A stretch of DNA of 6,210 nucleotides. Origin: Clostridia bacterium (GTDB lineage: Bacteria > Bacillota > Clostridia > Christensenellales > Aristaeellaceae). The stretch spans positions 1-6,210 of the forward strand of contig JAFZLE010000347.1 in the NCBI GenBank assembly GCA_017551645.1. Direction: 5' to 3'. Each line of letters opens with the position of its first letter. The stretch's first letter is position 1. Below the pieces are notes generated by a model, which saw only the letters and a program-made list of their open reading frames with translations, made no database searches and was not told the origin of the DNA. Shown piece after piece: positions 1 through 4,902 of this stretch. Position numbers and translations under genes: made by a program.

Positions 1-1
1 G

Positions 2-298
2 GTCATGTCGTCAGGCAAGCTGAACCAGCTGAACCGCGACTCGGCGAACATGGTGAACGCCCACGCTCAGAGCGAGAGCCTGGCAAAGATAGAAGGCATG
101 CTCACCAAGGCCGAGGCGCTCATAGTCCGTTCCGCAAAAAACACCCGCCAGACCGGCCCTAAACACCAGACGCACAGGGATTACTGCCGCGCCACGGGTT
201 TTGAGGCGTTGCTCGGATACCTGTACCTCACCAAACAGACCGATAGGCTCGACCAGATACTCGCCTTAGCGGTCTCGCAAGATATTTCAGGCGAATAA
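2..298 (+). CDS. mrnC: Mini-ribonuclease III, 3' part (5' end outside window)
   Basis: Mini-III is a dimeric RNase III-type nuclease without a double-stranded-RNA-binding domain. In Bacillus it trims the ends of the 23S rRNA precursor. The frame is open to the left edge, so the ATG at position 5 is probably internal; by recall of the Bacillus protein (about 143 residues), roughly 40 N-terminal residues are missing, including the first catalytic aspartate. Visible family features are the helix with NAHAQSES (compare SAKSQAE in Bacillus), the basic stretch VRSAKN, and the C-terminal signature ATGFEALLGYLYL, which carries the second metal-binding glutamate. The stop codon overlaps the ribosome-binding site of rlmB, 10 nt before its start, so the two are surely co-transcribed. 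In many Firmicutes mrnC sits between cysS and rlmB, which fits. The identification is firm; whether the gene is intact cannot be judged. Confidence 0.88.
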   Translation, partial: VMSSGKLNQLNRDSANMVNAHAQSESLAKIEGMLTKAEALIVRSAKNTRQTGPKHQTHRDYCRATGFEALLGYLYLTKQTDRLDQILALAVSQDISGE

Positions 299-308
299 AG
301 GAGATAAA

Positions 309-1178
309 ATGCCCCGGGACGACTCACCCAAGATGCCCTACCACGGCAATCACAGCCAGACCAGCTGGAGCGGTACCGCCCAGCGGAATTATAAAGACCC
401 CAAGCGCCACGCGCCCGCTCCTGTTACCGCGCGCTCCGAGTTTTCGGAAAACGAGCTGCCGGAAAACCTGCTCACCGGCCGCAATCCCATAAGGGAGGCG
501 CTGCGCGCGGGCAGGCCGTTTGAAAAGCTGCTCTTCCAGCGCGGAGACCTTTCAAGCGCCGCCCGGGAGATCATCTCCCTCGCACGTGATCAGGGCGTTG
601 TAACGCAGGAGGTAGACAAGCGCCGCCTGGATGAGATCACTCCCAACCACCAGGGGCTGATCGCTTATGTGTCTCAGGCTGAGTACTCCGAAGTGAGCGA
701 CATATTCCAGCTCGCGGAGGAAAAAGGCGAAGCCCCGTTCATCGTGATACTTGACGGCATCACCGACCCTCACAACCTGGGCGCGATTATCCGTTCCGCC
801 CACTGCGCGGGCGCGCACGGAGTGATAATCCCCAAACGGGGCAGCGCGGGGCTCAATCCCGCGTGCGTAAAGGCTGCTGCGGGTGCCACAGAACACATAA
901 AGACTGCGCGGGTCACCAACCTGTCGCAGACCATAGAAGAGATCAAGCAGAAAAACGTATGGGTATACGCCGCGGACATGGGCGGGCAAAGCATATACGA
1001 AGCCGATCTTTCCGGTCCCCTGGCGCTGGTCATAGGTTCCGAGGGCGAGGGCGTTTCCCGTTTGGTGCGTGAAACGTGCGACGGTGCCCTGTCGATCCCC
1101 ATGAAAGGCCGCATAGACAGCTTAAACGCTTCCGTCGCGGCAGGCATAATGCTGTTTGAGGCCGCAAGGCACAGGTGA
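309..1178 (+). CDS. rlmB: 23S rRNA (guanosine-2'-O)-methyltransferase RlmB, SpoU/TrmH family
   Basis: A SAM-dependent methyltransferase of the trefoil-knot SPOUT class. RlmB methylates the 2'-OH of a guanosine in the peptidyl-transferase region of 23S rRNA (G2251 in E. coli numbering). Residues about 54-122 form the small substrate-binding domain (LLTGRNPIREAL, then NHQGLIAYV). Residues about 145-289 form the catalytic domain with all three SpoU motifs: motif 1 LDGITDPHNLGAIIRSA (148-164, with Asn156 and Arg162), motif 2 VIGSEGEGVSRLV (241-253, with Glu245), and motif 3 IPMKGRIDSLNASVAAGI (263-280, with Asn273 and Ser275). The start is set by AAAGGAG at 297-303, just upstream of ATG 309. Compared with the Bacillus homologue there is an extra N-terminal stretch of about 45 polar, basic, probably disordered residues. 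The gene ends 3 nt before sigH. The family is certain; the exact guanosine modified is inferred, since TrmH-family paralogues can be confused with RlmB. Confidence 0.94.
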   Translation: MPRDDSPKMPYHGNHSQTSWSGTAQRNYKDPKRHAPAPVTARSEFSENELPENLLTGRNPIREALRAGRPFEKLLFQRGDLSSAAREIISLARDQGVVTQEVDKRRLDEITPNHQGLIAYVSQAEYSEVSDIFQLAEEKGEAPFIVILDGITDPHNLGAIIRSAHCAGAHGVIIPKRGSAGLNPACVKAAAGATEHIKTARVTNLSQTIEEIKQKNVWVYAADMGGQSIYEADLSGPLALVIGSEGEGVSRLVRETCDGALSIPMKGRIDSLNASVAAGIMLFEAARHR

Positions 1179-1181
1179 AAG

Positions 1182-1790
1182 ATGGACTACACTGTAAAAG
1201 CTGACGAAGAACTGGCGCTGCTCGCCCAGCAGGGTGACGACCGGGCCATGTACCTTATGCTCGACAGGTATAAAAACTTCGTGCGTGCCAAAGCCCGCAG
1301 TTATTTTCTTGTGGGCGCGGACCATGAGGACATCGTTCAGGAAGGCATGATAGGCTTATATAAAGCCATACGGGACTGGCGCGAGGAGAAGCACGCGGCC
1401 TTCCGCGGCTTTGCCGACCTGTGCGTCACCCGCCAGATAATCACCGCCATCAAGACCGCCACCCGCCAGAAGCATATCCCCCTGAACACCTATGTATCCC
1501 TTAACCGTCCCGTTTACGACGGTGAGGGCGACCGCACGCTTATAGAGGTATTGAAAGAAGAAGAGTATCTTTCTCCCGAAAGCGTCGTGATATCGGGAGA
1601 GGATTTTTCTGCCATAAAAAACAAGATCGGCAAGCTTCTGAGCCCGCTGGAAATGGACGCCCTGGAAGGGTACATAGAGGGCAGGAGCTATCAGGAGATC
1701 AGCCAGGCTACCGGCCATCACGTAAAAAGCATAGATAACGCCCTGCAAAGGGTGAAAAAGAAACTGGCCAAACTGCTGTCGGAAAGATAG
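1182..1790 (+). CDS. sigH: RNA polymerase sigma-H factor (Spo0H)
   Basis: An alternative sigma factor of the sigma-70 family. In Bacillus and clostridia it directs stationary-phase, competence and early sporulation promoters. It has 202 residues, close to the usual length. Region 2 (about 28-97) is almost a signature of the family: NFVRAKARSYFLVGADHEDI, then VQEGMIGLYKAIRDW (core binding), then CVTRQIITAIKTATRQKHIP (promoter -10 recognition). LNTYVSLNRPVYD follows, also typical of SigH. Region 4 (about 146-200) includes GRSYQEIS, a helix-turn-helix, and HVKSIDNALQRVKKKL, which reads the -35 element. Its ribosome-binding site AGGTG lies in the last codons of rlmB, 4 nt before the ATG, so translation is probably coupled. 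Unlike in Bacillus, no yacP/rae1 gene separates rlmB from sigH, and no rpmG-secE-nusG follows. The transcript ends at the hairpin at 1842-1877. Confidence 0.95.
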   Translation: MDYTVKADEELALLAQQGDDRAMYLMLDRYKNFVRAKARSYFLVGADHEDIVQEGMIGLYKAIRDWREEKHAAFRGFADLCVTRQIITAIKTATRQKHIPLNTYVSLNRPVYDGEGDRTLIEVLKEEEYLSPESVVISGEDFSAIKNKIGKLLSPLEMDALEGYIEGRSYQEISQATGHHVKSIDNALQRVKKKLAKLLSER

Positions 1791-1813
1791 CGGAACAGAC
1801 AGCGCCGGGACAG

Positions 1814-1899
1814 TCTGCTGCGGGAGATCATGAACCGGCATAGCAAAACGGAGGGGACGTATCCCCTCCGTTTTGCTGTTTAAACCATCCTGCAGCAGA
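1814..1899. repeat. Outer inverted repeat enclosing the sigH terminator
   Basis: TCTGCTGCGGGA (1814-1825) can pair with TCCTGCAGCAGA (1888-1899): twelve positions, eleven Watson-Crick and one G-U. The 62 nt between the arms contain the 16-bp terminator hairpin, giving a nested stem-on-stem layout in the transcript from either strand. The pairing is seen in the sequence; any role, such as protecting 3' ends or strengthening termination between convergent genes, is inference. Confidence 0.55.
1842..1877 (+). terminator. Intrinsic terminator of the mrnC-rlmB-sigH operon, probably bidirectional
   Basis: A perfect 16-bp stem: AGCAAAACGGAGGGGA (1842-1857) pairs with TCCCCTCCGTTTTGCT (1862-1877) around the loop CGTA. 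The GC-rich core CGGAGGGGA is flanked by four A on the left and four T on the right, so a short U-tract follows the core on either strand. It sits 51 nt after the sigH stop and 31 nt beyond the stop of the convergent CapD-like gene, the expected place for a shared terminator. The short T-runs are inside the pairing, so termination strength is uncertain. Confidence 0.85.
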
Positions 1900-1908
1900 A
1901 CCGCGCTT

Positions 1909-2676
1909 TTATTCAAGCTCCACTGTTTTCATTTTATCCATAGTCCGCACAAAGCAGCCCGTCTTTAAGCAGATCCCGTACAATTCCGCGCGTCTTTCCT
2001 CCGACAGCGTGGGTATCGCGATGATGATGTCCGTCACATAGTTCTTTTCCGCCAAAGCAGGAATGTCCGCGCTCGTTCCGGATACTTTCACGTTGTTTAC
2101 GATCAGCCCCTGTTTTGCAGGATCGTCGTCCACCAGGCACACCACCTGGCCCATGCCTTCACGGCTTACTGCGAACATCTCCATTATGTGGCTGCCCGCG
2201 TCTCCCGCGCCTACTACCATTACCCGGCGCAGCTCGGGAATAAAGCCTCCCTCGCCTGTTTCGCGCTTGAACATTTTCAGGCACAGCCTGAACGCGCAGA
2301 TGCCCGAAACGATGAAAGAACACAGTATTATCAGGAAGTTCCCCGACAGCGGGCGGCTCTTGATCGCGTACTCCATCACCATATTCAGCACAAAGGTTAT
2401 GCCGAAACCGACCACCACCGCCATGCTCTGCCTTATCAGCGCCAGCGCGTCGGAGTAGCGCCATATCACGCGGTACATGCGGAAAAACGCAAACGACAGC
2501 AGGTAGATCAGCACTATCGCGGGCAGATAGCGGTTCAGCGCCAGCAATTCTTCCTTATCGATATTGGGTGCGAATTTGGTCAAGAGCGCGGCGTAGGCGC
2601 ACACCACTATTATAAGCGCGTCTACCAGCATAAGCTTTATGATACGCCACAGGCGTTTCTTTCCGGCTTCGTTCAC
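1909..2676 (-). CDS. Membrane protein resembling the N-terminal half of CapD/FlaA1-type polysaccharide proteins
   Basis: 255 residues from the preferred GTG start. A short basic N-terminus (NEAGKKRLWR) is followed by four predicted membrane helices at about 14-32, 50-66, 82-101 and 113-132. A cytoplasmic Rossmann-type domain follows (about 149-247) with VMVVGAGDAGSHIMEMF (glycine-rich nucleotide loop, 156-161), CLVDDDPAKQG and VTDIIIAIPT. This order matches the N-terminal half of CapD/FlaA1-type sugar-nucleotide epimerase/dehydratases, which are about 600 residues long, and the sensor-like CoA_binding_3 domain of some phosphoglycosyltransferases. The catalytic C-terminal epimerase domain is absent: the frame stops at TVELE, and nothing like it follows. 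GTG 2676 is chosen because AGGGGG lies 7 nt upstream. The longer TTG start at 2700 would lie upstream of the predicted transcription start. The gene is monocistronic. It may be a regulatory or scaffold protein of surface-polysaccharide synthesis, or a stably truncated relic; I cannot assign a reaction. Confidence 0.8.
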   Translation of the reverse strand: MNEAGKKRLWRIIKLMLVDALIIVVCAYAALLTKFAPNIDKEELLALNRYLPAIVLIYLLSFAFFRMYRVIWRYSDALALIRQSMAVVVGFGITFVLNMVMEYAIKSRPLSGNFLIILCSFIVSGICAFRLCLKMFKRETGEGGFIPELRRVMVVGAGDAGSHIMEMFAVSREGMGQVVCLVDDDPAKQGLIVNNVKVSGTSADIPALAEKNYVTDIIIAIPTLSEERRAELYGICLKTGCFVRTMDKMKTVELE

Positions 2677-2699
2677 GCACACACCCCCTATACGGAGCA

Positions 2700-2728
2700 A
2701 TTATACCATTCTTTCTGCAAAAGCGCAA
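2700..2728 (-). promoter_or_regulatory. Promoter of the CapD-like gene (extended -10)
   Basis: Read on the minus strand, TATAAT occupies 2705-2700 and is preceded by TGG, which makes an extended -10 (TGnTATAAT). A weak -35, TTGCGC, lies 17 bp upstream at 2728-2723. The predicted transcription start, near 2693, leaves a leader of about 17 nt containing AGGGGG, which explains why GTG 2676 is the likely start codon. Confidence 0.72.
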
Positions 2729-2768
2729 GCACGCATGTTTATAAGACGTTTTGAGCCGCAAAAGAGTT

Positions 2769-2800
2769 CCCGGGCTTTTCAAAACCTATGGAAAGCCGGG
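2769..2800. repeat. Imperfect inverted repeat between the divergent promoters
   Basis: GGCTTT (2773-2778) pairs with AAAGCC (2792-2797), and CCC (2769-2771) pairs with GGG (2798-2800) if G2772 is bulged. The element lies upstream of both predicted transcription starts, so neither transcript should contain it. It covers the ttcA -35. This would suit a DNA-level operator, but it may also be a remnant terminator or chance. Confidence 0.35.
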
Positions 2801-2817
2801 CAGATTTGTGATATAAT
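2789..2817 (+). promoter_or_regulatory. Promoter of ttcA (extended -10)
   Basis: TATAAT at 2812-2817 is preceded by TGA, an extended -10. A four-of-six -35, TGGAAA at 2789-2794, lies at 17-bp spacing. The predicted transcription start, near 2824, gives a leader of about 26 nt to ATG 2850. The -35 overlaps the right arm of an imperfect inverted repeat (2769-2800), which could be an operator. Confidence 0.72.
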
Positions 2818-2849
2818 GATCTATAAAGACAGTTATGCGGGAAGGCGAC

Positions 2850-3560
2850 ATGAAAGAACTTTTGGGCTGTATCCGCCGGGCGGACAAAGACTTCGGGCTT
2901 ATAAGCGAAGGCGATACCGTATGCGTGGGCGTGTCCGGAGGCAAGGACAGCCTGGCGCTGCTGTACGCGCTCGGACTTTACCGGCGCTTTTGCCCCTCCA
3001 AGTTCACTCTTATAGCCGCCACTCTGCACCTGGGGCGCGAACCCTTCGACACGGACGCCGTCAGGCGGCTGTGTGAGGAGATAGACGTGCCCTACACCGT
3101 CAAAATGACTCAGATCTCCCAGGTCATATTTGACGAAAGGAAGGAAACCAACCCCTGCGCTTTATGCGCCAAAATGCGCAGAGGCGCGCTCATAGACCTG
3201 TGCAAGGAACTGGGCGCCAACAAGCTGGCGCTGGGGCATCACCGTGACGACGCGATCGAAACGCTCATGCTCAGCCTTCTGTATGAGGGCAGGCTGCACA
3301 CCTTCCACCCCCGCACGTTCCTGTCCAGGAGCGGTATAACGCAGATCCGCCCCATGGTCTACTGCCCGGAAAAGCATATCATCCATGTGGTTAAGCAGCT
3401 TAAGCTGCCCGTGATCACCTCCCCCTGCCCCGCTAACGGCTATACCAAACGGGAGGAAATGAAGCAGATAATCGACGACATCTGCAAAAAGATACCCAAT
3501 GCCCGGGAGCTCATGCTGTCCGCGCTGCAGAACAAGGAGCAGTACGGCCTGTGGGATTAG
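2850..3560 (+). CDS. ttcA: TtcA-family tRNA thiolation enzyme (PP-loop ATPase, predicted Fe-S protein)
   Basis: TtcA-type enzymes adenylate a tRNA base and replace its oxygen with sulfur; in E. coli the product is 2-thiocytidine at position 32. This protein has 236 residues. Visible are the ATP-pyrophosphatase loop SGGKDS (29-34), the paired cysteines in NPCALCAKMRRG (Cys103 and Cys106), the motif LGHHRDDAIET (128-138), and a third cysteine in SPCPANGYTKRE (Cys193). The CxxC plus a third cysteine is the ligand set for the [4Fe-4S] cluster of TtcA. The single-cysteine architecture of TilS and the zinc fingers of TtuA are not seen. ATG 2850 is preferred over ATG 2835: GGGAAGG lies 4 nt before it, while the upstream ATG has no ribosome-binding site and would leave a leader of only about 11 nt. 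The gene ends 7 nt before the recA -35 with no terminator between, so it may read into recA. Family assignment is strong; the exact tRNA target in Firmicutes is inferred. Confidence 0.86.
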   Translation: MKELLGCIRRADKDFGLISEGDTVCVGVSGGKDSLALLYALGLYRRFCPSKFTLIAATLHLGREPFDTDAVRRLCEEIDVPYTVKMTQISQVIFDERKETNPCALCAKMRRGALIDLCKELGANKLALGHHRDDAIETLMLSLLYEGRLHTFHPRTFLSRSGITQIRPMVYCPEKHIIHVVKQLKLPVITSPCPANGYTKREEMKQIIDDICKKIPNARELMLSALQNKEQYGLWD

Positions 3561-3567
3561 GCCGCAC

Positions 3568-3597
3568 TTGACAATATCTTCCCCGTAAAGCTATAAT
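3568..3597 (+). promoter_or_regulatory. recA promoter, consensus sigma-A type
   Basis: Perfect hexamers: TTGACA (3568-3573) and TATAAT (3592-3597) with an 18-bp spacer. The predicted transcription start, near 3604, gives a short A/T-rich leader of about 22 nt. No GAAC-N4-GTTC box (Gram-positive LexA site) and no CTGT-N8-ACAG box is visible in or around the promoter, so SOS control is not evident. Confidence 0.88.
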
Positions 3598-3625
3598 TCA
3601 TATATAAATCTATTTGGAGGCACTC

Positions 3626-4723
3626 ATGGCAAAAGCAGGCAGTAAGAAGCAGGAATCCGTCAAGCAGGTCACTGACGCGCAGGAACGGAAGCTGGCGCTT
3701 GACGCGGTATTGAGCAAGATTGAAAAGGACTTCGGCAAAGGCAGCGTGATGAAGCTGGGCGAGAATGCCAACATGAACGTGGACGTCATCTCCACCGGTT
3801 CCCTGCCCATAGATATGGCGCTGGGCGTAGGCGGCCTGCCCAGGGGCAGGATCGTTGAGATCTACGGTCCTGAATCTTCCGGTAAGACCACCATAGCTCT
3901 GCACGTGGTAGCGGAAGCCCAGAAAGCGGGCGGCACCGCCGCATTCATAGACGCCGAGCACGCTCTCGACCCTGTTTACGCGAAAAAACTCGGCGTAAAT
4001 ATCGACGAACTGTACGTCTCACAGCCCGATAACGGCGAGCAGGCACTGGAGATCTGCGAAGCGCTGGTCAGGAGCGGCGCCATAGACGTGGTGGTAATCG
4101 ACTCCGTTGCTGCTCTGGTGCCCCGTCAGGAGATCGAAGGCGAAATGGGCGACAGCCACGTGGGCCTTCAGGCCAGGCTTATGAGCCAGGCACTCAGAAA
4201 ACTGGCCGGCTTTATCTCCAAGACCAATTCCCTGGCCATATTCATCAACCAGCTGCGCGAAAAAGTAGGTGTGGTGTACGGCAATCCCGAGGTCACCACC
4301 GGCGGCAAGGCGCTCAAATTCTATGCCACCGTTCGCATGGAGATCCGCAAGGGTGAGCCCATCAAGTCCGGCAGCAACAATATAGGCAACCGCGCCAAGG
4401 TAAAGATCGTCAAAAACAAGGTGGCGCCTCCTTTCCGCACATGCACAGTCGACATGATATTCGGAGAAGGCATTTCCCGCGCGGGCAGCCTGCTGGATAT
4501 CGCCGTGGAGCGGGATTTCATCAAGAAATCCGGTTCCTGGTTCTCCTATAACGGGGACCGCATCGGCCAGGGCCGCGACGCCGCGGTGCAGTACTTGAAG
4601 GACAATCCTGACGTTTTCGACGAACTGGACGAAAAGATCCGCGAAGCCATGAGCGAAGGGCTGATCACCGCTCCTCTGGACAGCGACGAAGAGGAAGACG
4701 ACGAGCCCGTAGACGAGGAATGA
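3626..4723 (+). CDS. recA: Recombinase RecA
   Basis: The ATP-dependent strand-exchange protein of homologous recombination. It also activates LexA self-cleavage where an SOS system exists. It has 365 residues, a typical to slightly long size, because about 15 lysine-rich residues precede the position matching the E. coli start. Visible are Walker A GPESSGKT (81-88), the catalytic glutamate Glu111 in DAEHALDP, Walker [11 protein letters not shown] with Asp159, DNA-binding loop L1 around [12 protein letters not shown] (169-180), and loop L2 from [15 protein letters not shown] to TTGG (208-227) with the allosteric Gln209. The C-terminal domain ends in the acidic tail [14 protein letters not shown], which modulates DNA binding. 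GGAGG (3616-3620), 5 nt upstream, fixes ATG 3626; an upstream in-frame TTG at 3614 overlaps that site and is rejected. No intein or frameshift is seen. The neighbours are ttcA and argD, not the cinA, recX or rny genes often found beside recA. Confidence 0.99.
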   Translation: MAKAGSKKQESVKQVTDAQERKLALDAVLSKIEKDFGKGSVMKLGENANMNVDVISTGSLPIDMALGVGGLPRGRIVEIYGPESSGKTTIALHVVAEAQKAGGTAAFIDAEHALDPVYAKKLGVNIDELYVSQPDNGEQALEICEALVRSGAIDVVVIDSVAALVPRQEIEGEMGDSHVGLQARLMSQALRKLAGFISKTNSLAIFINQLREKVGVVYGNPEVTTGGKALKFYATVRMEIRKGEPIKSGSNNIGNRAKVKIVKNKVAPPFRTCTVDMIFGEGISRAGSLLDIAVERDFIKKSGSWFSYNGDRIGQGRDAAVQYLKDNPDVFDELDEKIREAMSEGLITAPLDSDEEEDDEPVDEE

Positions 4724-4740
4724 TCTTTACATACAAACTG

Positions 4741-4778
4741 ACAGGGAAACCGGCACCCGCCGCGTTTCCCTGTTTTTT
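4741..4778 (+). terminator. Rho-independent terminator of recA
   Basis: ACAGGGAAAC (4741-4750) pairs perfectly with GTTTCCCTGT (4764-4773) around a GC-rich 13-nt loop. Six T (4773-4778) form the U-tract. It starts 17 nt after the recA stop. Confidence 0.92.
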
Positions 4779-4842
4779 CGGCTTAAGCCCATCGCATTCC
4801 GGCTTTGCTTCCCCGCCGCCTGTTATTATTGCTTTACGCGTA

Positions 4843-4871
4843 TTGACATCACTTTTTTTCTAATGTAAAAT
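4843..4871 (+). promoter_or_regulatory. argD promoter
   Basis: TTGACA (4843-4848) and TAAAAT (4866-4871) are 17 bp apart, a strong sigma-A match (six and five of six). The spacer contains a run of seven T. The predicted transcription start, near 4878, lies downstream of the in-frame ATG at 4870, so translation must begin later, at 4903. I see no convincing ARG box (ArgR operator) here, although short degenerate sites cannot be excluded by eye. Confidence 0.82.
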
Positions 4872-4902
4872 GCAGACAATTCCCAATCCCGAGAGGTCAT
4901 TT

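Noticed and set aside
552..989. Minus-strand open frame (145 codons) opposite rlmB
   Set aside because: It is antisense to the conserved SpoU domain and its protein has no recognisable motif.
1356..1916. Minus-strand open frame (186 codons) opposite sigH
   Set aside because: It runs through the terminator hairpin and the antisense of the conserved sigma regions, and shows no family features; a shadow frame.
2677..2700. TTG 2700 as the start of the CapD-like gene
   Set aside because: It lies at the -10 element, before the predicted transcript start. The extra residues are not typical of the family, and the ribosome-binding site belongs to GTG 2676.
2188..2754. Plus-strand open frame (188 codons) opposite the CapD-like gene
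   Set aside because: The translation is rich in His, Gln, Tyr and Arg without a domain, and it crosses the promoter of the minus-strand gene; an antisense shadow.
2835..2849. ATG 2835 as the start of ttcA
   Set aside because: It has no ribosome-binding site and would leave a leader of only about 11 nt; ATG 2850 has GGGAAGG before it.
4780..4789. Perfect 10-bp palindrome GGCTTAAGCC after the recA terminator
   Set aside because: A short isolated palindrome with no second copy nearby and no position relative to a promoter that suggests an operator; likely chance.
4870..4902. ATG 4870 as the start of argD
   Set aside because: It overlaps the -10 hexamer and lies upstream of the predicted transcription start; ATG 4903 has GAGAGG at good spacing.
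4849..4902. Possible ArgR operator around the argD promoter
   Set aside because: The AT-rich stretch TAATGTAAAATGCAG loosely resembles half of an ARG box, but no matching second half or symmetric pair is visible.
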